Shown here: one piece after another, positions 36,803-46,457 of the stretch
Layout: the number at the start of each line of letters is the position of its first letter
How positions within the stretch are numbered: position 1 is the first letter of the stretch
Assembly: GCA_903919075.1 (NCBI GenBank)
Contig: CAIXGR010000097.1
Location: forward strand, 62,001 to 126,000
Direction of reading: 5' to 3'
Source: an uncultured Bacteroidota bacterium
GTDB lineage: Bacteria > Bacteroidota > Bacteroidia > Chitinophagales > LD1
DNA length: 64,000 nt
Notes under the pieces: model-generated
Databases searched by the model: none
What the model saw: the letters and a program-made list of their open reading frames with translations, nothing else
What the model was told of the DNA's origin: nothing
Made by a program: the position numbers and the translations under genes

Positions 36803-36886
36803 AAAATATTATATTCGACCCCTCAAGGCTGTTAATACGGCTTTGCTGATGATAACTTAGTATTGAAAAACAGATAAAAAAATAAT

Positions 36887-37702
36887 ATGAATCTTTTAGA
36901 AAGGAAAATGGTAAGCACATTGGTTGACTTAAAAGAAAACTACCATGTGATTGGAGTAAAAGCTGAATTTGAAGCCGAAGGAACAAGAATGGAAGAAGCT
37001 TTAAGGCTTAAAGAAGTTATTACAAAAGCCGGATTGGATTTAACTATAAAAATTGGTGGCTGCGAGGCGATAAAGGATTTGTATGATGCCCGATCGATTG
37101 GTGTTACGCGTATAGTTGCGCCTATGATTGAATCGGCTTATGCACTTAAAAAGTTTTTAGAGGCTGCTAAGCTGGTATTTACAAAAGAAGAATTGGAAGA
37201 GGTTTCGCTTTTGGTGAATATTGAAACCCTTACCGGTTACAATGCTTTTGATGAAATGTTGAAACTACCTGAAATAGGTGAGCTGGATGGCGTTGTATTA
37301 GGAAGAAGCGACATGTCGTGCTCGATGGGCTTAACCCGCGATGATATTAACAGCAAAGCGCTTTTTGATATTGCAAAAGAGCTTTTGCCAAAATCGAAGA
37401 AGCATGGTAAGGAAACAGTTGTAGGCGGAGGCGTATCGGCTGAGTCATTACCGTTTTTCAGAAACCTACCTGAAGGTTGCTTAGATAAATATGAAACCCG
37501 CAAAGTATTATTCAGCTGCCCTGAAGCTATAAGGCCAGATGCGCATGAAGGAATTTTGAAAGCGGTTGGATTTGAAATGATGTGGTTGAAAAACAAACGC
37601 GATTTTTACGGCCTTATTCATAACGAAGATTTAGCACGTATTAAAAATCTTGAAAAGCGTTACGAAAAATCCATTAAAGACGTAGGCGGTACAATAGGTT
37701 AA
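36887..37702 (+). CDS. HpcH/HpaI aldolase / citrate lyase family protein
   Basis: A 271-residue TIM-barrel aldolase-family protein. Typical segments: RIVAPMIESAYALKKF, LVNIETLTGYNAFDEML (metal-binding Glu), and GVVLGRSDMSCSMG (metal-binding Asp). Such enzymes cleave or join pyruvate or acetyl units with a divalent metal. The N-terminus (MNLLERKMVSTLVDLKENY) is not the standard HpcH start. It lies in the dideoxy-sugar operon, 84 bases after the ThDP gene, and shares one base with the next gene, so it probably supplies or uses a small keto unit for sugar branching. Confidence 0.8.
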   Translation: MNLLERKMVSTLVDLKENYHVIGVKAEFEAEGTRMEEALRLKEVITKAGLDLTIKIGGCEAIKDLYDARSIGVTRIVAPMIESAYALKKFLEAAKLVFTKEELEEVSLLVNIETLTGYNAFDEMLKLPEIGELDGVVLGRSDMSCSMGLTRDDINSKALFDIAKELLPKSKKHGKETVVGGGVSAESLPFFRNLPEGCLDKYETRKVLFSCPEAIRPDAHEGILKAVGFEMMWLKNKRDFYGLIHNEDLARIKNLEKRYEKSIKDVGGTIG

Positions 37703-38478
37703 TGAATGACTTTAAGAACATTAAAGCAATAATATTTGATTTAGATGGTACCCTATATTCGGGTAACCATGCTATGCCTTATGCTGTTGAAACCGTAACC
37801 TACCTTAAGCAAAAAGGCTACGAAGTATTTTACCTGACTAACAACTCAACCCGAACACCGGCGCAAATAAAAACTAAGTTAGATGGCTTAGGGTTTAGTG
37901 CCGGCGTAGAAAGAGTTTGCAGTTCTTTATCTGCAAGTATTACTTATCTTAAGCATCAAAATATTCAATCGGTATACTGTGTTGGAATGAAGGAACTAAT
38001 AATTCAGCTTCAGGCAAATGGCATTACCGTTGTTAATGATACCGATGCATTAGCCTCGGCACAGGCAGTTCTTGTTGGCATGGATTCTGATTTATCGTAC
38101 AAAAAAATTGCCGATGCTTACCTGATTTTTCAGCTTAATGATAAATGCAAATTAATTGCCTGTAACCTTGACAGAAGCTACCCGGTTGAAAACGGTGTGC
38201 GCCTGCCGGGTTGTGGCGCAGGGGTGGCAGCCATTGAAAATGCCTGCGAAAAAAAAATGGATTATATTGTAGGTAAACCCAATGCCTACATGCTTGAATT
38301 ACTATCGGAAGAATGGAGATTAAATAAAGATGAGCTGCTGCTGGTGGGCGATACATTAGATAGCGATATTGCTATGGCTAATAGTTTTGGTTGTAAAGGC
38401 GTTCTTATTTCTGATAAAAAGCATGCGGATTCTGTTCTAACTATTCCATCAATCGAAATACTACAGAAATGGCTTTGA
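37702..38478 (+). CDS. HAD-IIA family phosphatase (NagD-like)
   Basis: A 258-residue HAD hydrolase. Motif I IIFDLDGTLYSG (nucleophile Asp13, acid Asp15), motif II LTNNSTRTP, Lys in IVGKPNAYM and motif IV LLVGDTLDSDIAMA; the C2 cap insertion between motifs is of the NagD type. It should remove a phosphate from a small sugar or acid phosphate. The ATG overlaps the aldolase stop by one base and the end overlaps the GT2 start by 10 bases, so it belongs functionally to this operon. The substrate is unknown. Confidence 0.85.
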   Translation: MNDFKNIKAIIFDLDGTLYSGNHAMPYAVETVTYLKQKGYEVFYLTNNSTRTPAQIKTKLDGLGFSAGVERVCSSLSASITYLKHQNIQSVYCVGMKELIIQLQANGITVVNDTDALASAQAVLVGMDSDLSYKKIADAYLIFQLNDKCKLIACNLDRSYPVENGVRLPGCGAGVAAIENACEKKMDYIVGKPNAYMLELLSEEWRLNKDELLLVGDTLDSDIAMANSFGCKGVLISDKKHADSVLTIPSIEILQKWL

Positions 38479-39413
38479 AAAAAATATCAATATTTACGGC
38501 CTGCTATAACGAAGAGGAAAATGTGGAGGCATTAGTTAAAGTCGTAGCAGACATTTTTAAAACGCTGCCACAGTACGATTATGAGCATGTGTTTATTGAT
38601 AATGCATCGGAGGACAAGACTGTAGAGATTTTAAAAGGCATTATAAAAACCGATAACCACGTTAAGGTAATTGTCAATTCGCGCAACTTTGGACATATAC
38701 GTTCGCCATTTTACGGCCTATTGCAATGCACCGGTGATGCGGTTATTTCGTTAGTAGCAGATTTTCAAGACCCGCCTGAATTGATTCCGCAATTTTTGAA
38801 AAAATGGGAGGAAGGATACAAGCTTGTTTTAGGCATAAAACAGAAGAGTAAAGAAAACCCATTGATGTTCGGTGTAAGAAAATTGTTTTACAATTTATTA
38901 GCCAAAGTATCGGGTGATGCGGATGCACCTTTGAAAAACTTTACCGGCTTTGGCTTATACGACAAAAAATTTATTGAAGTATTAAGATTGATTGACGACC
39001 CATACCCGTATTTCCGCGGCATGGTAACCGATTTCGGTTTTCAGCGCTTTGAAATAGAATATACCCAACCGGTAAGAATGGGCGGCAAAACAAAAAACAA
39101 CATTTTTACTTTGTATGACATGGCCATGCTGGGCTTTGTCAACCACTCAAAAGTTCCTTTGCGTTTATCGGCGTTTATTGGGTTTGTAACTGCTGTGGCT
39201 AGTTTTTTAACTGCCGTAGTTTACTTTATTTACAAGCTGGTTGATTGGCAAAATTTTCAAGTGGGTATTGCGCCCATGGTTATTGGTGTGTTTTTCTTTT
39301 CATCAGTTCAGTTGTTTTTTATTGGGGTGATAGGAGAGTATATCGGCGCCATACACACACAAGTTAGAAAACGCCCTTTAGTAATAGAAAAAGAGCGTGT
39401 AAATTTTGACTAG
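38469..39413 (+). CDS. Family 2 glycosyltransferase with two C-terminal membrane helices (GtrB/DPM-like)
   Basis: A 314-residue protein. GT2 part: ISIFTACYNEEENVEALV, FIDNASEDKT, the metal site LVADFQDPPELI and GFGLYDKKFIEVL. Two helices near the end (about 232-255 and 268-295) are as in GtrB/ArnC-type enzymes that charge undecaprenyl phosphate with a sugar. It closes the CDP-dideoxyhexose operon and probably loads that sugar, or another one, onto a lipid carrier. Its start lies inside the HAD gene. Confidence 0.85.
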   Translation: MALKKISIFTACYNEEENVEALVKVVADIFKTLPQYDYEHVFIDNASEDKTVEILKGIIKTDNHVKVIVNSRNFGHIRSPFYGLLQCTGDAVISLVADFQDPPELIPQFLKKWEEGYKLVLGIKQKSKENPLMFGVRKLFYNLLAKVSGDADAPLKNFTGFGLYDKKFIEVLRLIDDPYPYFRGMVTDFGFQRFEIEYTQPVRMGGKTKNNIFTLYDMAMLGFVNHSKVPLRLSAFIGFVTAVASFLTAVVYFIYKLVDWQNFQVGIAPMVIGVFFFSSVQLFFIGVIGEYIGAIHTQVRKRPLVIEKERVNFD

Positions 39414-39489
39414 CGCCCGTAAACAATCGTTCAATTTTATTTGCCTGTCTGTTTCTAATTCATAAATAATATTCACCTTTACGGCACAG

Positions 39490-40560
39490 ATGAATACAAC
39501 TGCACGAAAAATTATCGGATGGTGGCTTTTTACGGGTTGCCTGATGGTCTTTTTTCAGGTAATTGTGGGTGGTGCTACGCGGCTTACCGAATCAGGCTTA
39601 TCCATCACTGAGTGGAAACCTATTAAAGGCATTGTGCCGCCACTGAACGAAAAAGAATGGAACGAAGAGTTTGAATTATACAAACAAAAGGCGCAATACA
39701 AAACTATTAACGAGGGCATGACCTTGCCCGAATTTAAATTGATTTACTTCTGGGAATATTTTCACCGGTTCTGGGCGCGCTTTATGGGTATTGTGTTTGC
39801 GGTTGGTTTCGCATATTTTATTTATAAAAAGTGGTTTGATAGAGATTTGCTTTACAAAATCTCTCCACTGTTTATTTGGGGTGGTATTGAAGGAGCATAT
39901 GGCTGGTACATGGTTTCGCGGGGATTGAAGGGAATTTTTGTGCCCCCGCTCCACTTAAGCACTCACCTTATAATTGCATTAAGCTTGTTTGCCTATTTAG
40001 TTTGGTTGACGCTATATGTTTGGCGGGGTAAACAAATTTTTAGCACGGCTTCAGCCGGTGTTAAAAATTTATCTATCGCTATTCTCGTTGTTCTTTTTCT
40101 GCAAATACTTTTGGGGGGGGTGTTATCGGGTATGAAAGCGGGATTGGCTTATCCCACCTGGCCGAATATGAATGGCGAGTTTATTCCTTCGGCATTGTTC
40201 TCCGAAAAAATATCGTTTACCGGTTTCACTGTTTACAATGCACAAGATTTTTGGGGCCGTACTTTTATTCAGTTTATGCACCGGATGACAGCTTACACAT
40301 TAATTCTACTGGTAGTTATTTTCTTTTTCAAGGCAAAAAATATTACTACAGATAAACTTTTCAAGACAGGGTTAAATTTCTTTCCGGTGTTGGTGTTGTT
40401 ACAGGCTTGCATTGGCATTATTACCGTATTGAATTGCGTTGGAAAAATTCCGGTTATGTGGGGTGTCTTTCATCAGGCAGGCGCTATGCTTTTAATTGCC
40501 GGAACGGTTTTTATTATATTTCATCTTTATAATAAACCTACTGACACCCATACTACATGA
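39490..40560 (+). CDS. ctaA: Heme A synthase (COX15/CtaA)
   Basis: A 356-residue membrane protein with eight predicted helices that oxidises the C8 methyl of heme O to a formyl group to make heme A for cytochrome oxidases. The four conserved histidine sites are present: EYFHRFWARFMG, LHLSTHLIIAL, FMHRMTAYTLIL and FHQAGAMLLI. GGATRLTESGLSITEWKPI near residue 30 is the family start motif. It overlaps the MFS gene by 4 bases (ATGA). Confidence 0.93.
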   Translation: MNTTARKIIGWWLFTGCLMVFFQVIVGGATRLTESGLSITEWKPIKGIVPPLNEKEWNEEFELYKQKAQYKTINEGMTLPEFKLIYFWEYFHRFWARFMGIVFAVGFAYFIYKKWFDRDLLYKISPLFIWGGIEGAYGWYMVSRGLKGIFVPPLHLSTHLIIALSLFAYLVWLTLYVWRGKQIFSTASAGVKNLSIAILVVLFLQILLGGVLSGMKAGLAYPTWPNMNGEFIPSALFSEKISFTGFTVYNAQDFWGRTFIQFMHRMTAYTLILLVVIFFFKAKNITTDKLFKTGLNFFPVLVLLQACIGIITVLNCVGKIPVMWGVFHQAGAMLLIAGTVFIIFHLYNKPTDTHTT

Positions 40561-41849
40561 GCAATAAAAAAATATCGTTCGTTACCATCTTCATTATTAT
40601 TGTTGCTGCCTGCGGCTATTTTGTAGATATATACGACCTCATCCTTTTTAATGTGGTGAAGAAGGATAGCCTTGAAGCCATTATGGAAGGCGCAACACCA
40701 GATGTTTTAAAAAGCACCGGTATCTTTTTATTCAACATGCAAATGACCGGCATGCTAATTGGTGGTTTGCTATGGGGAATTTTGGGCGATAAGCGCGGCC
40801 GGTTATCAGTATTATTTGGGTCTATTCTTTTATATTCTGCGGCTAATATTATTAATGCCTTTGTAACCGATGTTAACCTTTATGCATTGGTGCGCGTTAT
40901 AGCGGGCATAGGATTAGCAGGTGAATTAGGTGCGGGCGTAACACTGGTTTCAGAAACTATGAGCAAGGAGAATCGCGGTTATGGAACTATGATTATTGTT
41001 TCATTCGGAGCACTGGGCGCAGTAGCAGCGGCATTTGTGGCCTCTAAGGGGCAAGTAATCAGCGGCATTCTTGAAAAAATATTTCATGTTTCGTTTGCCA
41101 GTTGGCAGGTGGCTTATTTGGTTGGCGGAGCATTAGGATTATTATTGTTGATGCTGCGTGTAGGTGCTATTGAATCGGGTATGTACAAAAACCTTCAGGA
41201 TGTTGAAGTAAGCCGGGGCAATATTTTAATGCTTTTTAATAACAGCGAAAGGTTTTTAAAATACATTAAATGTATACTGGTTGGTTTGCCCATTTGGTAC
41301 ATTGTAGGGCTTATAGTAGCTAATGCCGAACCTATATGGGGAAAGGAATTAGCGATACAGGGCAAAGTAGTTAACGGTTCGGCGTTGATGTACTCTTATA
41401 TTGGTTTGTGCGTTGGTGATATTTTAAGTGGCCTGCTAAGCCAGTTGTTGCGCAGCAGGCGTAAGGTGGTAATGATTTATCTTTCGTTCTGCATTGTGCT
41501 TACGGTTTACTTTTTCTTTTTTGCGAAAGGGGCCTCATTGTTTACCTTTTATTTGCTTGTGTTTTTATTGGGTGCGGCAACCGGTTTCTGGGCTTTGTTT
41601 GTAACTATAGCTGCTGAACAATTTGGCACCAACATTCGGTCAACGGTAACTAACACTACCCCAAATTTTGTAAGGGGTTCAGTACCGCTTATTCTTTTGT
41701 TATTTCAATTCTTAAACGTTCATACTTCGAGCGCATTATTAAGTGCATTTATGGTGGGGCTGTTGTGCTTTGGCCTATCGTTCTGGGCAATTTTTCATAT
41801 GCCGGAAACATTTGGCAAGGAACTGGATTATGTGGAGCAATATCCGTAA
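40557..41849 (+). CDS. Major facilitator superfamily transporter
   Basis: A 430-residue protein with about twelve membrane helices. The loop 2-3 MFS motif is GILGDKRGRLSVLFGS (Gly-x-x-x-Asp-x-x-Gly-Arg type). A second helix run follows a central loop. Its sequence resembles sugar/organic acid MFS proteins but the substrate cannot be inferred. It shares an ATGA overlap with ctaA, so it is probably co-transcribed. Confidence 0.88.
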   Translation: MSNKKISFVTIFIIIVAACGYFVDIYDLILFNVVKKDSLEAIMEGATPDVLKSTGIFLFNMQMTGMLIGGLLWGILGDKRGRLSVLFGSILLYSAANIINAFVTDVNLYALVRVIAGIGLAGELGAGVTLVSETMSKENRGYGTMIIVSFGALGAVAAAFVASKGQVISGILEKIFHVSFASWQVAYLVGGALGLLLLMLRVGAIESGMYKNLQDVEVSRGNILMLFNNSERFLKYIKCILVGLPIWYIVGLIVANAEPIWGKELAIQGKVVNGSALMYSYIGLCVGDILSGLLSQLLRSRRKVVMIYLSFCIVLTVYFFFFAKGASLFTFYLLVFLLGAATGFWALFVTIAAEQFGTNIRSTVTNTTPNFVRGSVPLILLLFQFLNVHTSSALLSAFMVGLLCFGLSFWAIFHMPETFGKELDYVEQYP

Positions 41850-41940
41850 TTGTATTTATGAAAATACATTAAGGCCCATTACTATGTTGGTGCAATAATT
41901 TTTAAATTGCTATACTTTTTACAAATAAAATAAATTGTAT

Positions 41941-42360
41941 ATGACCTATTTGCAGGCATTGTACGGCAGTCAACACCTTGAAATTACAAAAAATGGCAAG
42001 GACGGAGCTAAGGGCAGAACCAACGGGAATATTTTTCTTTCGGTTTTTATTATGCTGGTTGTATTTGTAATAACTTTAGGCATCACGCATTTTTCATCTT
42101 CAGCAAATCATGAAATGACCTCGGGGGTTCAGAAAATGTTTCCTTATAGCACCGGTAAGGCAATAGGTAAACTTTTGGCTATTCCGTTAATAGCTGTTAT
42201 ATATTTTGTGGTTATAAAAACGGCGGGCACCGAAAGAAATTACAAAAAATTAGTTGAGGAGTTTTACCAACTGCCCGAAAGCGAACAAAGCAAGGCCAAT
42301 CAAAAAATTCTTATTCCGTTTTTTATTTTGCTGGCGTTAATGCTGGTATTTGTAATATAA
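41941..42360 (+). CDS. Small membrane protein, function unknown
   Basis: A 139-residue protein beginning at the ATG at 41941 (the TTG at 41935 is less likely). Three membrane segments are visible at ~32-50 (FLSVFIMLVVFVITLGIT), ~77-95 and ~122-139. The short soluble loops carry basic and acidic residues (KNGKDGAKG; KKLVEEF). No motif links it to a known family. It follows the MFS gene after 91 bases. Confidence 0.6.
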   Translation: MTYLQALYGSQHLEITKNGKDGAKGRTNGNIFLSVFIMLVVFVITLGITHFSSSANHEMTSGVQKMFPYSTGKAIGKLLAIPLIAVIYFVVIKTAGTERNYKKLVEEFYQLPESEQSKANQKILIPFFILLALMLVFVI

Positions 42361-42370
42361 AAACAGGAGG

Positions 42371-42517
42371 CTACAAGTATTTAGATTTGATAGAATGGAT
42401 TGTGAATAACAACCAATATCCTACAACCAAAAAATAAATGATGCCTAATATCCAATAGCGAATAAACCCTTTAGCCTGAAGTGCAGGTTTTGAGAGTTCG
42501 TTATTTGAAACTGTCAT
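42371..42517 (-). CDS. Possible small single-span membrane protein (48 residues)
   Basis: An open frame starting ATGACAGTTTCA and ending TAG (42371-42373) encodes 48 residues with one hydrophobic span (about 21-40) between a polar start (MTVSNNELSKPA) and a basic end (HSIKSKYL). An alternative ATG 3 codons upstream (42524-42526) lies only 4 bases after the stop of the T9SS gene on the same strand. No homology is known to me, so its reality rests on the clean start, one span and position. Confidence 0.4.
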   Translation of the reverse strand: MTVSNNELSKPALQAKGFIRYWILGIIYFLVVGYWLLFTIHSIKSKYL

Positions 42518-42530
42518 TTTTATCATTTGA

Positions 42531-44072
42531 TTATTGTAGCCTAATTAACTTTAAATTGTAAGTAGTACCGCCCGATGTAAGCCGCAGGGTGTAAACTCCT
42601 TTCGCTACATCAAGCACAATATTTGAAAGCAGTTTGTTAACCTCAGATTTGTACACCAGCCTTCCCTCATCATCATATATATCTATTTGGCTTGCTAATA
42701 ACTTTTCATTTATTGCTAATTGCCAACTGCCATTAGTTGATGGGTTGGGATACACTTTTACCCATCTCTCTTCTTCCAAATTGGCTATACCGGTGTGGTA
42801 GTTATATGCTATTGAGGTTTGATGGCAGCCGTTGCTATCGGTTAACTCCACGGTATACAGCCCTTGTGCAAGAGCTATGTATACCGAATCGGTTGCTCCC
42901 GGAATTGGATTGTTATTAAAATACCATTGCCGGATATTGGTGTTATACACTTTTAAAGTATCGCCATAGGCGCTGATGGCAACCGGTGGATTAGGATATA
43001 CCGTTATTGACACATGGTTTGATTCGATAGTGCAATTATTTTGCTCGGTTACGGTTAAATAAAAACTGCCGGCATACTGTGTATACATACATGGTGTGGT
43101 AGCTCCGTTATTCCATTCATACGTTGTAAAGCCTGTATTATTGACACAAACCTGGGCGCTATCGCCGGAGCAAAATGTTATGCTGGTATTATTAATTATT
43201 GTAGTGTCATGGGGGGCGGCCTGTACGGTGGCGGAGGCTGTTACCGAGCAACCGTTACCGGTTATTGTTACCTGATAATTGCCGGGTGACACATTTGTAA
43301 GTGTATCAGTTGTTGCACCGGTGTTCCATTGGTATTGATAGCCGCTTCCGTTTGCAACCTGCGCAGAAACAAATCCGCCATTACCACCACAGTTTGCATG
43401 TGAGGTATTGATATTTACGTTAAGATTGTAATGAGAAACAAAAGGGGCAATGGTATCAACAAAAACGTATGACTTGTTAGAACAGCCATATATTATTATT
43501 GTTAAGTAAGTCCAGCTTTGGGTAGGGGTAAAACTTATAGGATGGTTTTTCCAACTGGTATCTTTAACCACTCCTGAATTCCACAAAAGCTGTTGCACGT
43601 CGCATGGCCCGTTGCCTCCATACAAAAAAATATTACCACATGTAGGTAACGCTCCTGCGCCCAAAGTTGTGTCACCCGGCTTGGTGTCAGTCGCTATAAC
43701 AATAAATTTAGGAACAGCTAACTCAATTGAGCTGGTATACGGTACGCCTGCCTGCATGGGCGCACTTAGCTGCTGACTTATGCCTTGCGCTCCAAGTGTA
43801 TCATTATACCCAAAATTCAAATAGGTATTTCCTTCGTAGGCAGAGAGGTAAGAAAGGCTGCCCAGTGCATTAGAATTAGTTGAATAGGGCAAAATATTAG
43901 GCGCCCATTCAGGCTGACAAGACGACCATGAGGGCGGGGTGGTATTACTGCCGGGAGTTCCTTCAAATGAAGGGTTTTGAATATTTATTTGAGAGGTGCA
44001 TTGAGAAAAAGTGCTTTGGGGAACTGTGCCGATTAGGCAAAAAAAAGCATAAAAAATATATGTGTTTTTCAT
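42531..44072 (-). CDS. T9SS-secreted protein with gluing domain and type A sorting domain
   Basis: A 513-residue protein (start at the ATG at 44072; an upstream ATG gives a 526-residue frame but its first residues do not look like a signal). Signal peptide 1-23, then an Ig/jelly-roll-like domain with NPSFEGTPG and YLNFGYNDT, Ig-like domains with WNTGATT and WNNGATT (tandem similar units), and a C-terminal T9SS domain (KVYPNPSTNGSWQL, IDIYDDEGRLVYKSE, GVYTLRLTSGG, NLKLIRLQ). It is probably attached to or released from the surface. Confidence 0.8.
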   Translation of the reverse strand: MKNTYIFYAFFCLIGTVPQSTFSQCTSQINIQNPSFEGTPGSNTTPPSWSSCQPEWAPNILPYSTNSNALGSLSYLSAYEGNTYLNFGYNDTLGAQGISQQLSAPMQAGVPYTSSIELAVPKFIVIATDTKPGDTTLGAGALPTCGNIFLYGGNGPCDVQQLLWNSGVVKDTSWKNHPISFTPTQSWTYLTIIIYGCSNKSYVFVDTIAPFVSHYNLNVNINTSHANCGGNGGFVSAQVANGSGYQYQWNTGATTDTLTNVSPGNYQVTITGNGCSVTASATVQAAPHDTTIINNTSITFCSGDSAQVCVNNTGFTTYEWNNGATTPCMYTQYAGSFYLTVTEQNNCTIESNHVSITVYPNPPVAISAYGDTLKVYNTNIRQWYFNNNPIPGATDSVYIALAQGLYTVELTDSNGCHQTSIAYNYHTGIANLEEERWVKVYPNPSTNGSWQLAINEKLLASQIDIYDDEGRLVYKSEVNKLLSNIVLDVAKGVYTLRLTSGGTTYNLKLIRLQ

Positions 44073-44141
44073 AAATATAAAATTGAAAATGTATGACCTG
44101 TCTCTTTTCAAAATTCATTATTTAAAAAATGTGCCTGTTTA

Positions 44142-46457
44142 TTACAACTTAATTAATTTCAGATTATAGCTTGCATTTCCAGATATTAACCGCAGTGTAT
44201 ATATGCCACTGGCTATTTCAGGAGAGAAGTTGGATACCATTGTTCTGACATTAGATTCATACACCAGTTTTCCATTGTCGTCATAAATCTCAATTGTACT
44301 TCCTAATAAGCCGTTGCTTATTGCCAGTTTCCAACTGCCGCTGCTTGATGGATTGGGATAAACCCTTACCCATTCACTTCCGCTTAACATGTCAATACCG
44401 GTTACTGTTATCGGGTTGGCAGCAGAAGTTTCATGACACCCATTAGTATCTCTAATGGCTACAGTATAAGAGCCGCTTTCGGTAGCTATATAAGTATTCA
44501 TTGTGGCATTAGGTATTAGTGTATCATTCCTAAACCACTGATAGGTTGAAGCCATTACAGTAGACAGGGTATCTTGGTTATCTTGTATAACAGGCGGATC
44601 AGAAGAAAAAATAGTTACTGAAATATAATCAGAAACGCCGCAATCATTACCAAGTGTTGCTGTGGCATAATAATTGCCCGCGCTATTGGCATAAATGCAT
44701 TTAGTGGTTGCCCCTGTATTCCATTCATAAGCGTCATAAGTGCTTGTTACACAAATATAGGCGCTATCGCCTAGGCACATGCTGTGTTTATCGGTTACTA
44801 ATGTAATGCCTCCTAATACTGATATCGCCACATTTACCGAATCGCTTGCGCTACATCCGAAAGAATCTGTCACGTTCAAATAATATTCGGTACTAATATG
44901 TGGGCTTGCAACCGGATTAGGACATGTAACACAACTAAGCCCAGTTGAAGGCGACCATAAATATTGCACCGAATCTGACGCGGCTGCTGTTAATTGAACA
45001 GCGCCGGTACAATGGCCCACGCTATCTATAATTTGCACCGTTGGCGCAGGATTGTGCGCTGAAATGTTTTTTGATATAATAAAGGAGCCGTCTCCGGTAG
45101 TAATGGCTAGGGATACGAGATAGTTTCCTGATGAAGAAAAAGTGTGTGTGGGGGTGCTGAGTGTAGATGTATCATTAGTGCCGGTGGCGGTATCGCCGAA
45201 GTTCCAAAGATAGGTAGCATTATTATCTAAGATGGTGTCGGCAAATAATACGGCAGTATCGGAAGAACAATTGGGATAAGTAAGCGTGTATTGAAACGAG
45301 CCGGATAAATTTATTACATAATCGGGTAAGCCGAATCGTGCCTCACCAGAGTCTATGGGCACTGCTTCTAGCTGAAAATTGCATCCGGTGCCATAAACAT
45401 CTGGATTATTAATGCGACTTAGATACCCAAAATGGTCGGAGGTATAGTTGTTGTCTATATATATTTTGCCATCTGGGCCTAGTTGCAAGGCATAAGGATC
45501 GTCTGCTGTTCCTACTACATTTTTTGTGCCTGCTACTGCTGCGGGGGTGCCTGCGGTAAGGTCATATTGATAAATTTTAGGGTCTCCTTCATTGGTAAAA
45601 TAAAATAAATTGCTGTTTGGAGAAAAACTAATGCCATACGGATAGCCGCCCGGTGCACAGCCAAAGTAGCATACCTGCCCTAAGGCATCTGAAAGAATGA
45701 GGTCTGAAATTTTACCGGTGGCATTATTAAAACTAAAAACATCAACTGTGGCACCATAATGAGCTGCTGCAATTTTAGTTCCATCAGGCGAAATGCGCAT
45801 GTAGCCTCTCGCCGCATTTGCGCTACTATTTCCGATAACAGCGCCGATTAATGAATTTACCGGATATCCGATACCCGCCGCTGTTAGCGGGAATGAGAAA
45901 AATGCATTGCTTGCGAAAACATGTACCACAAGCCAATAACCGGCTTCGTTCGCCATTCTAACGGCGGCAAGCTTTTCGCAGGTGGGCGCTATTAGGGTTT
46001 GCGGCTGCTGTAAAATGTCGCCCAGCCCCCCATGCAAATTCATGTCAATAATAGAATAGGATGCTCCTGCATTTCCATCGTTATTAGTTCCGCCAAGGTC
46101 ATCAACAGTAAATAGGTAATACTTAGTGGCAGAGCCCGGATACGGAACTATTAACGCCGATTGGGTAGAGTTTTTATTGCCTCCCAACGGAATGGTATCG
46201 CTTGGCATAATGGTATTGGTTGCATCCCATACGTGTACACCATCGGAATAAAAAAGTAATTGCCCAGTGTACTTATCGGCAATACTTGCACTACCTGCAT
46301 TGGTTGACATGGCGCTGCCATTTACCGAAACCGGCGCACCACTATTAAAATCAAGTTCAACGCTATCGCCAAAACACCAAATTGTGCCTGAACGGTCCTG
46401 TGCCTGCGCAAACGAAAACAGGAATGCTGTTGTAAGAAGGGATAAAATGTATTTCAT
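44142..46457 (-). CDS. T9SS-secreted beta-propeller/PKD protein, paralogue A
   Basis: A 771-residue protein. Signal peptide 1-19; then ~370 residues that look like an all-beta propeller (GTIWCFGDSVELDFNSG, LLFYSDG, YMRISPDG, GISFSPNS, ALQLGPDGKIY); a PKD domain around 390-470 (YLWNFGDT); two Ig-like segments; and a C-terminal T9SS domain (RVYPNPSSSGSWKL, IEIYDDNGKLVYES, NLKLIKL). It is closely related to the 777-residue protein at 48256. Its ligand is unknown. It is transcribed away from the split helical gene at 46797. Confidence 0.82.
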   Translation of the reverse strand: MKYILSLLTTAFLFSFAQAQDRSGTIWCFGDSVELDFNSGAPVSVNGSAMSTNAGSASIADKYTGQLLFYSDGVHVWDATNTIMPSDTIPLGGNKNSTQSALIVPYPGSATKYYLFTVDDLGGTNNDGNAGASYSIIDMNLHGGLGDILQQPQTLIAPTCEKLAAVRMANEAGYWLVVHVFASNAFFSFPLTAAGIGYPVNSLIGAVIGNSSANAARGYMRISPDGTKIAAAHYGATVDVFSFNNATGKISDLILSDALGQVCYFGCAPGGYPYGISFSPNSNLFYFTNEGDPKIYQYDLTAGTPAAVAGTKNVVGTADDPYALQLGPDGKIYIDNNYTSDHFGYLSRINNPDVYGTGCNFQLEAVPIDSGEARFGLPDYVINLSGSFQYTLTYPNCSSDTAVLFADTILDNNATYLWNFGDTATGTNDTSTLSTPTHTFSSSGNYLVSLAITTGDGSFIISKNISAHNPAPTVQIIDSVGHCTGAVQLTAAASDSVQYLWSPSTGLSCVTCPNPVASPHISTEYYLNVTDSFGCSASDSVNVAISVLGGITLVTDKHSMCLGDSAYICVTSTYDAYEWNTGATTKCIYANSAGNYYATATLGNDCGVSDYISVTIFSSDPPVIQDNQDTLSTVMASTYQWFRNDTLIPNATMNTYIATESGSYTVAIRDTNGCHETSAANPITVTGIDMLSGSEWVRVYPNPSSSGSWKLAISNGLLGSTIEIYDDNGKLVYESNVRTMVSNFSPEIASGIYTLRLISGNASYNLKLIKL

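Noticed and set aside
41851-41868. Hairpin TGTATTT/AAATACA after the MFS gene
   Set aside because: AT-only 7-bp stem without a T run; too weak to call a terminator.
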